IMG/VR virus record: IMGVR_UViG_3300036770_000124
Span: 1-24,838 of that record
From: a virus
Length of the DNA stretch: 24,838 nucleotides
Reading direction: 5' to 3' (one strand)
Under the pieces are notes generated by a model, which was given only the letters and a program-made list of their open reading frames with translations, searched no databases and was not told the origin of the DNA. Positions 15,372 through 23,684 of this stretch are shown one piece after another; position 1 is the first letter of the stretch; the number at the start of each line of letters is the position of its first letter. The translations under genes and the position numbers were made by a program.

Positions 15372-15675
15372 TTTTAATATTTTTAATTTGTCTTGCACTA
15401 AGACCGTTAATATTAGTAAAGTAAAATCTAACTTTAAGTTGTTTTTGTAGTGTTGTCAAACATCTAGTTATTACACTTTTATCTTTTTTTCTGTATGAAA
15501 TAGATTTAACATCTATTAAATAATTTTTACCTTTTTTATTTGTAATAACTAAATCAAAAGGACAAGATGGGTCTAATGGTCTAGAAACATAATAACCTCG
15601 TTTTAAAAATTTGTAGGCTACAGCTAACTCAGCTAAACAACCTTTTAAAGTACAACTAAAATCATTATTAATCAT
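15361..15675 (-). CDS. PD-(D/E)XK-type endonuclease, 104 aa
   Basis: The protein reads KGCLAELAVAYKFLKRGYYV near the N-terminus, then CPFDLVITNKKGKNYLIDVK and SISYR. Glu16 in the first helix, Asp41 in FDLVI, and Asp55-x-Lys57 in LIDVKS form the E...D...DxK active-site pattern of the PD-(D/E)XK nuclease fold, in a layout like Holliday-junction resolvase-type and PDDEXK_5-like small nucleases. The C-terminus (FTNINGLSARQIKNIKNDK) may bind DNA. It is distinct from the endonuclease I gene elsewhere in the window. The stop overlaps the DUF3310 start, and the start is 2 nt from the exonuclease stop. Likely roles are recombination, host DNA breakdown or genome processing; substrate is not predictable from sequence. 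Confidence 0.72.
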   Translation of the reverse strand: MINNDFSCTLKGCLAELAVAYKFLKRGYYVSRPLDPSCPFDLVITNKKGKNYLIDVKSISYRKKDKSVITRCLTTLQKQLKVRFYFTNINGLSARQIKNIKNDK

Positions 15676-15677
15676 AT

Positions 15678-16490
15678 TTATATCCTTGTTCCAAACACAG
15701 TAGTTTCTTCTTCTGGTTCTGAATAAGAAATCTTAATGCCTTTTGGTTTTTGTTTAGTTGGCGGAGACCATAATATTACTTTCTTTAATTTAAAATTATA
15801 GTCTTTCTTTTTTAATATCTTAGCTACTCTAGCTTGTACTAGTGCATCTTCTTCTGTTAGTTTATTTTCTTCATAAGTCTCAACTACAGATTGCCAATAG
15901 TTTTTAGAATCAGCTAAAACTCTAGCAGCTTTAACAGCACCAACGCTTGGGCAACCTTTATAATTATCTGATTGGTCTCCAGTTAAAACTTGAAAATAAA
16001 AATTATATTCAGCTTGTTGCGGACTAATTCTATAAAATTCTCTATTAGCTGGATTGTAATGTAAACCTTCTACTTGGTTTAAATCTTTATCTTCTGAGCA
16101 TATAATCTTAGCACCGTGTATAATATCGCTAGTGGCAAGTATTCCTATTATATCGTCAGCTTCTAAATTAGGTTTAATATAACCATTATAATTTTTATAA
16201 ATATAATCTTTACAAAATTTTAAAGTTAAAGGTTTTCTAGTATTTATTCTGTTTAATTTATAATCTGGTAAAATAGAAGTTCTAAAATTATTTTTATCAG
16301 AAAAAGCACATACTATTTTTGTACATTCAGTTTGTTCTTTTAAATTATCAAAATAATCTTTAATCATAACTATACATTCAGTTTCATCTGAGTGTAAAGT
16401 CCACACATCATTATCCCAACGTATTGGTTTTTCTGATACAGTTGATAATTTATATGCAACTATATCTGCATCTACTATTAATGTACTCAT
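15678..16490 (-). CDS. 5'-3' exonuclease (gp6-like, FEN/PIN family)
   Basis: The 270-aa product matches T7 gp6 in position and motifs. Acidic residues of the metal-binding site are visible: Asp7 in LIVDADIVAYK, Glu110/Asp112/Asp113 in LEADDIIGIL, Asp134/Asp136 in ICSEDKDLNQV, and Asp172/Asp175 in LTGDQSDNYKG. The following GCPSVGAVKAARVL is the helix-hairpin-helix DNA-binding element of the family. In T7 the enzyme removes RNA primers, degrades host DNA to nucleotides and acts in recombination. The basic C-terminal third (KILKKKDYNFKLKKVILW) and an acidic tip (EPEEETTVF) follow. It starts 1 nt after the stop of the 101-aa unknown gene, so it is part of the replication operon. Confidence 0.92.
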   Translation of the reverse strand: MSTLIVDADIVAYKLSTVSEKPIRWDNDVWTLHSDETECIVMIKDYFDNLKEQTECTKIVCAFSDKNNFRTSILPDYKLNRINTRKPLTLKFCKDYIYKNYNGYIKPNLEADDIIGILATSDIIHGAKIICSEDKDLNQVEGLHYNPANREFYRISPQQAEYNFYFQVLTGDQSDNYKGCPSVGAVKAARVLADSKNYWQSVVETYEENKLTEEDALVQARVAKILKKKDYNFKLKKVILWSPPTKQKPKGIKISYSEPEEETTVFGTRI

Positions 16491-16491
16491 A

Positions 16492-16797
16492 TTAAGAAGT
16501 TCCTTTTGGTTTAAGTTTAGATAAATCTAATTGTATTACTGAACCATCTGATTTTAAAAATTTAGTTCTCCAATCTGACTCTGGATATTTAGATTTAACT
16601 TCTTCTGATATTGCTATTTTAGCAAAATCTTCTGTGTAAGTTTCTACTGTTTTTAAAAAAGAACCTAAGATAGCTCCTATTTGGACAGATGGACTTACTG
16701 ATACTTGGTAAGCCGTTTCTCCTTCTGCCTTTGCTTCAAAAAGAGAATAAGCAATTTTATCGTCTCCTACATCGGTTAATACTAATATTACTTGCAT
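16492..16797 (-). CDS. Hypothetical protein, 101 aa, between DNA polymerase and exonuclease genes
   Basis: I do not recognise this protein. It begins MQVILVLTDVGDDKIAYSLF with likely beta strands at both ends (VILVLTDV and SVIQLDLSKL) and a hydrophobic middle segment (VQIGAILGSFLKTVETY) that is too short and mixed to be a membrane span. It is acidic overall but ends with a basic KLKPKGTS. It starts 15 nt after the DNA polymerase stop and ends 1 nt before the exonuclease start, so it is co-expressed with the replisome genes and may act with one of them; that is inference from position only. Confidence 0.75.
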   Translation of the reverse strand: MQVILVLTDVGDDKIAYSLFEAKAEGETAYQVSVSPSVQIGAILGSFLKTVETYTEDFAKIAISEEVKSKYPESDWRTKFLKSDGSVIQLDLSKLKPKGTS

Positions 16798-16812
16798 TGT
16801 TTTCTTTCGTTG

Positions 16813-18576
16813 TTAATGAGTCTCCGACCAGTTGTTTCCCACACGGAAACTGGCACTAATTGGAACTCTAAGTTTAAAGTATTCTCCCGCTTTTTTTATG
16901 CTATCTACCGCTAGTTGACCTACAAATTCTGCTTCTTCTTTTTTTGCTTCTATTTGAAATTCATCGTGAATAGTTGCCACTACCCAAGCATCTTTATTTT
17001 TTAAATTATCCCATAATATTGTTAATGCTTTTTTCATTATAATTGCACCACAAGATTGTATTAAAGTATTTAATGTTGCGTGATTACTTCTCACAGTTAA
17101 TATCCTTTGATCTAATGCTTTTAAAACTCCGTATGCTTCTATTTTTTCTATTATGTCTATTTTAATTTGTTTTAAAAAAGGTAATTGTCTATAAAATCTA
17201 TCTAATATATTCTTAGCCTCAGCTATAGGACAATCAAGTATTTCAGATAATCTTTTAAATGAACTTCCATACAATAAAGCATAGAACATTGTCTTACTTA
17301 ATTCTCTAGATTGTAAACCAGCAGCTTTCATATTATAAGTGTGAAAATCTCCATTAAGAATTAAATCAGCATACTCTTTACCACCTTTGTAATTATAAAT
17401 GTAATGAGCAAAACAAACTGCTTCTAATGATTTAGCATCTACTCCAACCATTACATAGTTTGGTTTAGGTATAAATAGTTCTCTAAATTCTTTACCATAT
17501 AAACTATGAGTGTTTGGTATATTTTGTAAATTAGGATACCTAGAGCTCATACGACCAGTAACCACATTGGTTATGTAAGAAGTATGTATCTTACCTTTCT
17601 TAACTACTTTTAAATATCCGTTAGCACCTTCAGATAACATTCCTAATCTTTTTTCTATTAATAAATATTCATTTAATAATTTAGCTTCTGGGTAAGGTAA
17701 GTTAGACAATATGTCTTCATCAATCATTGGCGTACCAGTAGGAGTAAACTCCTTTGGTTTCCAACCGTGTAAAGTTATTAATCTATTAGCAATATGTTGT
17801 CTTGAAGATGGGTTAAATTTTACTAATTTAGTTTTCTTAACTGGCACTCCTTTTTTATAACCAAACTTTTTACTATTAACTTTAGGTATAAACTCTCCTA
17901 AATCTTCTTCCCAATCTATAAAAGTTTTTTCTAATTTTAATTTTAATTCATTATACTTTGCTAATAATTTAGCTTGTAAGGACTGTGCTTTTTTCTCATC
18001 AAAATAAAAACCACGTAGTTCTTGTTCTTTAGTTATGAAAGCTATCTTATGTTCTAGTTCAATACTTTCTTTACTAAATCCTTTAGACATAAATTTTTCA
18101 TATAATTTTTTAGTAATCTTTACGTCTTGGATACAATACTCCAACATCTTTTCGTCAAATTTTTCAAAAGCATCTGGATTATTTTGTTGGTAATCAAATT
18201 TTTTAAATTGTAATCTTTCTCCCCAGCTTTTTAAGCTATGTTTACCAACTGAATTTTTAGATATTGTACCTCTCACCAACAGCTTGACATCAACGCTATT
18301 TGCGATGTCAGGGTAGATAAGGCGACTAAGACAAAGCGTATCGTGGACTAACTCTCTTTTATGAGAATAATTTAATAATTTATTGAGGACGGGGAGGTCA
18401 TACCCAATACAATTATGTCCAACTATCAAGTTGTCGGTGAGAAGTTTTGTTCCTTTCAGAATGTCATTTCCTGTAAAAATAAATTCTTTATCGTTCTCGT
18501 CCACTATCACTAAACAATGTATTAGTGACGGGTCAAGTCCGTTTGTTTCTATATCAAAAAATAAAGTTTTGGTCAT
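16813..18576 (-). CDS. DNA polymerase, family A (gp5-like) with 3'-5' exonuclease
   Basis: The 587-aa enzyme replicates the phage genome. The proofreading domain is intact: Asp8 and Glu10 (FFDIETNG), Asp60 in GHNCIGYDLP, and Tyr147/Asp151 in YCIQDVKIT. The polymerase domain has motif A Asp380 (MVGVDAKSLE), motif B RELSKTMFYALLYG (424-437) and motif C HDE (537-539 in ATIHDEFQIE). FNPSSR (254-259) and VVTGRMSSRYPNLQNIP (338-354) align with T7 gp5. T7 gp5 is 704 aa; the region before FNPSSR, where T7 has its roughly 76-residue thioredoxin-binding insertion, is only about 35 residues here. An AGAGG Shine-Dalgarno lies 3-4 nt upstream of the ATG, and the gene overlaps the end of the primase-helicase gene by 23 nt. 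Confidence 0.95.
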   Translation of the reverse strand: MTKTLFFDIETNGLDPSLIHCLVIVDENDKEFIFTGNDILKGTKLLTDNLIVGHNCIGYDLPVLNKLLNYSHKRELVHDTLCLSRLIYPDIANSVDVKLLVRGTISKNSVGKHSLKSWGERLQFKKFDYQQNNPDAFEKFDEKMLEYCIQDVKITKKLYEKFMSKGFSKESIELEHKIAFITKEQELRGFYFDEKKAQSLQAKLLAKYNELKLKLEKTFIDWEEDLGEFIPKVNSKKFGYKKGVPVKKTKLVKFNPSSRQHIANRLITLHGWKPKEFTPTGTPMIDEDILSNLPYPEAKLLNEYLLIEKRLGMLSEGANGYLKVVKKGKIHTSYITNVVTGRMSSRYPNLQNIPNTHSLYGKEFRELFIPKPNYVMVGVDAKSLEAVCFAHYIYNYKGGKEYADLILNGDFHTYNMKAAGLQSRELSKTMFYALLYGSSFKRLSEILDCPIAEAKNILDRFYRQLPFLKQIKIDIIEKIEAYGVLKALDQRILTVRSNHATLNTLIQSCGAIIMKKALTILWDNLKNKDAWVVATIHDEFQIEAKKEEAEFVGQLAVDSIKKAGEYFKLRVPISASFRVGNNWSETH

Positions 18577-20158
18577 TTTCCTCTAATAATCTTCCAGTTG
18601 TTGTATCGTAGTTAACGGCAGATGCTATCCCAGTATCTCCTGAAAATCTGTTTTTTAACACACGAATAATTGTTTTGTTTTCATTCTTGTTAGAATTTCT
18701 TTCTAATGAAACTACTGCATCTGAAAGTTGTGCTATACTCGCACTCCCACGTATGTGAGATAACGAAACAGCAACACCATCAGTATGATCTTGGTTTCCG
18801 TCTAATCTTTTTAAATGAGCAACACAAATTAAACTTATATTTAATTCTTCAGTTAAAGTTCTCAATTTAGTAAATAAAACATCTAACGCTTTTCTTTCAT
18901 CTACAATATCAAGACCAGATATTAAAATAGAAACGTGATCTAATATTACAAAAGAACAATCTAAACCTTTTGCAAAGAATTTAATTCTTGTAAATATATT
19001 ATCTTGTTCTGTGCTACCAAAGTTATGATATAAAAATACTTTACCACTACCTAGTGTATCTTTGTATGCTTCTTCAAGTTCATTAACTGGTATGTTACTA
19101 ACTCCTTTTATATGAACACGTTTATTTAAACTAATACCTAAAATACCGTGGCAAGTTCTTTGTAAACTTTCTTCAAGAGATATAATACCAATCTTATGAT
19201 TTTGTTTTATTAGTGAATACATAAGTTCTTTAGTAAATAAAGTTTTACCTACTCCAGTACCAGCACACACAGTAACTATTTCTCTTTTTCTTAAACCATA
19301 TAATTTTTTATTTAAACCAGAAAATGGATATTGTGCAATCGCTACTGGTACAGGTTCTTTAATTAAATCCCATAAATCAGTTCCGTAAACAATTCCGTCT
19401 GGTCTATATTCTTTTGCTTCCCACATGGCTTTGATAACTTCTTCGCCACGATTAGCAACAAGCATATCGTTTACATCTTTTAATTCAAACGTAGCTATTT
19501 TACATTTACCTACTGTAAATAGTTCTGCACATTCTTTGGCAGCGTCTTGACCGTGAGTGTCTTGGTCAAAGAATAAAATTATTTCTTCAAAACTTTCTAA
19601 CCATTCAAGTTGTTTCTTTAATGCTTTAACTGCACCATTAACACCATTAGGTATTCCCACGACTGGATACTTGTGATTAAATAATTGTGACAAAGATATT
19701 GAATCAATCTCTCCTTCACATATACAAACTTTTTTACCACCCTGTCTCCAAAGTTGCTGACCGTAAAGTAAAGCATTATTTATATTACCAGTTGTTTTAA
19801 AAACTTTATTTTTAAATCTTAATTTTTGAAATACTACGTTTTTATTTTTATCGTAGTAATTAGCTATATGTACTATTTCGTTATTAAGTTTACCGACTTG
19901 ATAGTTCCATTTCTGGCAACTCTCCAACGTGATATTACGTTTAAGTAACGGAATAAAATTACCAAAAACCAAATCAGCACTTTGTTTAGTTGTTGGATTA
20001 TTGGACTCAATAACACCCGAACTACCAACATAAGTATTGCAGCTAAAACAAAAAGTGTGCCCATCGCTATATAAAGAATTAGCATCGCTAGACATACAAA
20101 TTGGATTAGTGCACGGTATATGCCTAACAAACTCGCTTTCAGTATTGTGTTCTCCCAT
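18554..20158 (-). CDS. DNA primase-helicase (gp4-like)
   Basis: The 534-aa protein joins a primase half and a DnaB-type helicase half, like T7 gp4 (566 aa). Cys16, Cys21, Cys37 and Cys40 form a zinc-binding site for primer-template recognition. A TOPRIM domain follows, with Glu148 in CEGEID and Asp198/Asp200 in FFDQD. The helicase has a Walker A loop AGTGVGKT (299-306), a catalytic-region SLEES (327-331), Walker B Asp407 in FVILDH, and the arginine-rich HIRGSASIAQLSDAVVSLER segment (468-487). The acidic C-terminus ends in EENDQNFIF, and in T7 an acidic tail with a terminal aromatic residue contacts the polymerase. An AAGGAG Shine-Dalgarno lies 8 nt before the ATG. The gene begins 19 nt after endonuclease I. 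Confidence 0.95.
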   Translation of the reverse strand: MGEHNTESEFVRHIPCTNPICMSSDANSLYSDGHTFCFSCNTYVGSSGVIESNNPTTKQSADLVFGNFIPLLKRNITLESCQKWNYQVGKLNNEIVHIANYYDKNKNVVFQKLRFKNKVFKTTGNINNALLYGQQLWRQGGKKVCICEGEIDSISLSQLFNHKYPVVGIPNGVNGAVKALKKQLEWLESFEEIILFFDQDTHGQDAAKECAELFTVGKCKIATFELKDVNDMLVANRGEEVIKAMWEAKEYRPDGIVYGTDLWDLIKEPVPVAIAQYPFSGLNKKLYGLRKREIVTVCAGTGVGKTLFTKELMYSLIKQNHKIGIISLEESLQRTCHGILGISLNKRVHIKGVSNIPVNELEEAYKDTLGSGKVFLYHNFGSTEQDNIFTRIKFFAKGLDCSFVILDHVSILISGLDIVDERKALDVLFTKLRTLTEELNISLICVAHLKRLDGNQDHTDGVAVSLSHIRGSASIAQLSDAVVSLERNSNKNENKTIIRVLKNRFSGDTGIASAVNYDTTTGRLLEENDQNFIF

Positions 20159-20177
20159 AAATTTAACTCCTTGTTTT

Positions 20178-20570
20178 TCATTGTTTTATCCATTCAGCTG
20201 GGACAAATTTATCAGCGTATTTAATATTGTTTTTATCACACCAGTCAGCATAAGTTGTTTTAGATTTTTTATGTATTCTATTTTTAGAATTACCAAAAAC
20301 AAATCTTATATCTAACTCGGGATTTTGCTCTTTCACTAAAAGATGTTTCTTCCTGTCAGTCGCAGTAAAATAACCTTTTATCTCTATCAAAATCCCATTA
20401 TCTAACATTATATCAGGTTTATATTTATGCTTTGTAGAAGGCTTTAAATATAAAACTACTTTTTTTTCGTATTGAAAATTTATATTACGTTTCTGTAAAT
20501 CTTCAATAACAGTATCTTCTAGTCCGCTTCTATAATTAGAAGTCGAATTTTTCTTCTTGAACCGAACCAT
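20178..20570 (-). CDS. Endonuclease I (gp3-like Holliday junction resolvase)
   Basis: The 130-aa product is a close relative of T7 endonuclease I. YRSGLEDTVIEDL, HKYKPDIML, GILIEIKG and KKHLLVKEQNPELDIRFVF line up with T7 with almost no gaps, and the end FVPAEWIKQ matches IPAEWIKE. Catalytic Glu18, Asp53, Glu63 and Lys65 correspond to T7 Glu20, Asp55, Glu65 and Lys67. The enzyme cuts branched DNA during packaging and degrades host DNA. The basic tail seen after AEWIKE in T7 is missing here. The start lies 35 nt inside the end of the SSB gene, and the alignment with T7 supports this start. The next gene is primase-helicase; T7 has lysozyme 3.5 in between, which is absent here. Confidence 0.95.
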   Translation of the reverse strand: MVRFKKKNSTSNYRSGLEDTVIEDLQKRNINFQYEKKVVLYLKPSTKHKYKPDIMLDNGILIEIKGYFTATDRKKHLLVKEQNPELDIRFVFGNSKNRIHKKSKTTYADWCDKNNIKYADKFVPAEWIKQ

Positions 20571-21126
20571 TTTTAAGTGCTACTGTTTGGTTGGTTTCAA
20601 CGTATTCAAAACCGTCTTCTTGATTAAAACCAAAGTTATCTTTAGCTTGATTACTCTCAACTAAATTTAATAATTGAACAGCTTGTAATACTAACGTAGC
20701 ACCACAACCAAGTATGTTAGTAAAGTAAGGTCTTATTTGATAAGCAACTTTTACTGTACTACCAGAATAAACAATCAAAGGTGTAGTAATCATTTTACTT
20801 TTAGAGTCAAATACTTTTACTTTTTTTTCGTAGTCAACTCCAGCTTTAGTTTTACCTTTAGCTTTTTGTTTAAAATGAAACTCAATACCACCATCTACTT
20901 TTTTGTATGGTAGAAATTCAGATTTCTTTGTTGATTTATTTTTAGCTAACTCAGAAGCTATTTCTTTATTGATTAAATCAATTATAGGTTTAGCTTCTTT
21001 TTCAGTTAACCTTAATTTAATATTATAAACTCCATTAGCATCAAATTTAGTATCTGGTGTAAACAAATACGGATAAAATGCCGTACCAGCTGGAGTTGTA
21101 TAAGTTGTTAGTTTTATTTTTTCCAT
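20536..21126 (-). CDS. Single-stranded DNA-binding protein (gp2.5-like)
   Basis: An ATG at 21126-21124 gives 196 aa starting MEKIKLTTYTTPAGTAFYPY. A frame extension to 21189 would add 21 residues that cover the inverted repeat and look non-coding, so the shorter start is preferred. The protein has an OB-fold-like pattern (YNIKLRL, GIEFHFKQKAKG, TPLIVYSGSTVKVAYQIRPY) and a disordered acidic C-terminus ending EEKFDF. The acidic tail with a terminal Phe is the hallmark of gp2.5, which uses it to contact DNA polymerase and helicase. It coats single strands and helps annealing during replication and recombination. It is the first gene after the RNA polymerase, and its end overlaps the endonuclease I start by 35 nt. 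Confidence 0.88.
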   Translation of the reverse strand: MEKIKLTTYTTPAGTAFYPYLFTPDTKFDANGVYNIKLRLTEKEAKPIIDLINKEIASELAKNKSTKKSEFLPYKKVDGGIEFHFKQKAKGKTKAGVDYEKKVKVFDSKSKMITTPLIVYSGSTVKVAYQIRPYFTNILGCGATLVLQAVQLLNLVESNQAKDNFGFNQEDGFEYVETNQTVALKNGSVQEEKFDF

Positions 21127-21179
21127 AAGTTTTTGTTTGTTGTTAGTGTATTGGTTTCCAAGATTTAACTTGTACTTCC

Positions 21180-21205
21180 AAGAGTACATCTTAGGTCGTA
21201 CTCTT
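21180..21205. repeat. 8-bp inverted repeat between RNA polymerase and SSB genes
   Basis: AAGAGTAC (21180-21187) and GTACTCTT (21198-21205) form a perfect 8-bp stem with a 10-nt loop ATCTTAGGTC. The 95-nt gap between the RNA polymerase stop and the SSB start contains only this structure. On the minus-strand transcript the stem is not followed by a U-run, so an RNA processing site or regulatory stem is more likely than an intrinsic terminator. T7 has RNase III cleavage sites in this part of its early mRNA. The T-run that follows on the plus strand serves no known gene. Confidence 0.6.
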
Positions 21206-21221
21206 TTTGACCTATTACTTA

Positions 21222-23684
21222 CTACATGAAAAAGTATTTACTATCTAATACTTTAGTAATATCTAAAGTTCCTTTTTCAGGTGGTGGTTCTAGTAATGCT
21301 TTTTGTTTGTTGGGCAATTGCCTAGCAAAATCTTCATACAATTTAGTTAAATAGTCTTCCGTAAATAAATCAACCACAGATTGTCTAATAAATTTATGTA
21401 ATAAATCAACTTTATTAGGAGTAGTAGCAAAACTATCGTGAACCATTAACAAGTTTGGTATAGGTTCTGGGCTATGTTTACAACGTAAAGCGACTGCTTG
21501 TGCTAAAGCACCGTCAAGACTATGTGTAATATTAGGTGCTATGCTACTTTGCATTTTTCTTACATCAAATTTATGTAGTTGTCTACGTAAAGTTGTATAA
21601 ACTAGTGAACCAGATATAGCAGTTTTAACTTTAAACTTTTGTAAATATCTATAATCTTGTGTAACTTTAAATCCCATAGGAGTAGTCCACCTCATACATA
21701 AATTAGCTTGTGAAAATAATTTAGCTACTTTCTGAAACCAAACCATTAATTCAGATGCTTTAGGTACTTGTTGTTGTATATGTCTCCAGTTTATATTAGC
21801 TAACCATTTACAATCTTGAAAACCGTCATCTTTTAAAACTTTAGGTTTACCTAAATCTAATTGTTTTTTATACTCATCAAACACCTGTTCACGAGCTCCA
21901 AATTGTTTTAACCCGTACACATACGTCATAATATTTCGTTTTACGATACTTCTAGTGATGCCAAATTGCAACCAACGGTTAGCCTCATATGAACCTTGAC
22001 CAGCTAATTCTTTAACTTCTTTAATAACACTATCAGCAACAATAGTATAAATATCCTGCGGTTTATCTGACGGAGTAACATTAACTTTCCAAGCTGTTTC
22101 GTAATCTCTAGCTAATATACTAAGAATTTGTAGTCCACTACAGGTAGCGTCCATAGAAACAGGAAGTTTACAAACATAATCTAACCCGTATTTTTTGTAC
22201 TGTTTTAAATGAAAACAAGTTTGTAAAAACTCCATAGGTTTATCTGCTTCACCCCAACCCCTGTTCTCAAACGGGTTATCAGCGTAAGAAAGCATAAGCT
22301 CAAAATTGTCTTCAGTAAACTTAACCCGTTCATCAAACGATATTTTATCATTACCAAATGTATTAGCGGCGTGTACAAACAACCAATACTTACCCCTGTC
22401 TCCTAATTTTTCTCCGTTCTTAAAACATATAACACTTCTAATTTTTTGATCTGATTGGTAGCTTAAATAATTACCTACAGTATAAATCCTACCTCTCCTA
22501 TCCATAAATAAAACAAGATAAAACATATCTTCATTTAAATATTCTTTTATAATTGATATTGCTATTGACGTAGAAAGAACTTTTGAAATCCTAGCTATTT
22601 CATTTTTGTATTCATTAGTGCAATCTCGTTTGTATTTAATTAGTGCTTCCTTGTCGGTGTCAACCAGTTCACTTCTAACAATATTTTTTGGTCTATTGTT
22701 TTCATCTAGTAAACTTTCACGTGTTGGGAAATGACCTATACCTAAATCTCTATCCCAAATAAATTCCATAACTTCAAACATTTCTTTATCAATTTGAAAC
22801 GGAACATTTTGTAAATGATTTACGGCATCATAAAAATCTTTATGACCTTCTTCTTGAAGTTCTTTTAAATAACTAAAATCATTTGTTTTTATTAAAGGTT
22901 GTTTAGCCAAGTATTCATTGTAGTAGCCACCATTAAAAGGACTATTACGCCACTCTCTAGGTTTTGAAATCATAGGTTTGTAGTAAGGCGTTAATACACT
23001 ACACTCAAAGTTCTTTTGATCTACTTTATCTTTTATTTCTTTTTTAAACTGTAGGTAGTTAACTGTTTTATTACGGGCTACGTTGATGGATACTACCTCA
23101 CACAAACCCGTACTCTCTATAAGTAAATCAATGAGTTGTTGACCTACTAACACTTTTTTAGATATATCCCAGTCTTCAACTTTTACCTTGTACTTGTCTA
23201 ATGTGTGACTAAATACTTTTCTTTTGTGTTTAGAATTTTTAGTTCTTTTACTTAAATCAGCAGCAATTTTATAATGTATATTAGGCATTTCTTTTTTAAA
23301 TATTTTAACCTTGTATTCAAACTCTACGTTTGTACCTACGTTAATAGAAGTTTGTAAAAGGTTTTTATTTAGTGCTATACTATCTATGACTGACTTTAGT
23401 GTAGTTAAAGCTACGTTTTTACTGTCGTTTAAGTCTCGTAAAGGCTCGGCAGATGTTTTACGTACTCCAGCTTTATCTGACGCATAGCTATCTTTTACAA
23501 ATTTTTCAATGCGGTCAGCTAAAGGTGTTAATAAAAACTTTTGTATATAAATAAAAGGTGGTGTAACACTTAGCCTACCTTTTTTTATATTTTTTTCTAA
23601 AGTTTTATAGTAGCGTTCTTTCCCACCACTAATCATTTCTCCTTCTAGGAGCTCTTGTTTAATTTTCAAGTCGTGCGGTATCAT
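21222..23684 (-). CDS. Single-subunit DNA-directed RNA polymerase (gp1-like)
   Basis: The ATG at 23684-23682 is preferred (820 aa); a TTG two codons upstream is possible. T7 RNA polymerase is 883 aa. Key residues (numbered from this ATG): Asp512 in LPVSMDATCSG, Lys582 and Tyr590 in IVKRNIMTYVYG, and His749-Asp750 in LMVHDSFATTP, which correspond to T7 Asp537, Lys631, Tyr639 and His811-Asp812. MDRRGRIYTVGNYLSYQSDQ also matches. The enzyme transcribes the phage middle and late genes from its own promoters. The region TPMGFKVTQDYRYLQKFK to RKMQSSIAPNITHSLDGA holds the promoter-specificity loop, clearly different from T7. The C-terminus ends YFFM, in place of the T7 FAFA foot. It overlaps the upstream 71-aa gene by 26 nt. 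Confidence 0.96.
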   Translation of the reverse strand: MIPHDLKIKQELLEGEMISGGKERYYKTLEKNIKKGRLSVTPPFIYIQKFLLTPLADRIEKFVKDSYASDKAGVRKTSAEPLRDLNDSKNVALTTLKSVIDSIALNKNLLQTSINVGTNVEFEYKVKIFKKEMPNIHYKIAADLSKRTKNSKHKRKVFSHTLDKYKVKVEDWDISKKVLVGQQLIDLLIESTGLCEVVSINVARNKTVNYLQFKKEIKDKVDQKNFECSVLTPYYKPMISKPREWRNSPFNGGYYNEYLAKQPLIKTNDFSYLKELQEEGHKDFYDAVNHLQNVPFQIDKEMFEVMEFIWDRDLGIGHFPTRESLLDENNRPKNIVRSELVDTDKEALIKYKRDCTNEYKNEIARISKVLSTSIAISIIKEYLNEDMFYLVLFMDRRGRIYTVGNYLSYQSDQKIRSVICFKNGEKLGDRGKYWLFVHAANTFGNDKISFDERVKFTEDNFELMLSYADNPFENRGWGEADKPMEFLQTCFHLKQYKKYGLDYVCKLPVSMDATCSGLQILSILARDYETAWKVNVTPSDKPQDIYTIVADSVIKEVKELAGQGSYEANRWLQFGITRSIVKRNIMTYVYGLKQFGAREQVFDEYKKQLDLGKPKVLKDDGFQDCKWLANINWRHIQQQVPKASELMVWFQKVAKLFSQANLCMRWTTPMGFKVTQDYRYLQKFKVKTAISGSLVYTTLRRQLHKFDVRKMQSSIAPNITHSLDGALAQAVALRCKHSPEPIPNLLMVHDSFATTPNKVDLLHKFIRQSVVDLFTEDYLTKLYEDFARQLPNKQKALLEPPPEKGTLDITKVLDSKYFFM

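Noticed and set aside
19873-20193. Minus-strand 106-codon frame with several hydrophobic, membrane-like stretches, possibly a holin
   Set aside because: It overlaps the zinc-finger and linker part of the primase-helicase in another frame. The hydrophobic look arises from frame-shifted AT-rich codons, and the primase-helicase frame is supported by clear motifs and a strong ribosome site.
21127-21189. N-terminal extension of the SSB by 21 residues
   Set aside because: It would read through half of the inverted repeat, has no ribosome site, and gp2.5 relatives begin close to the internal Met.
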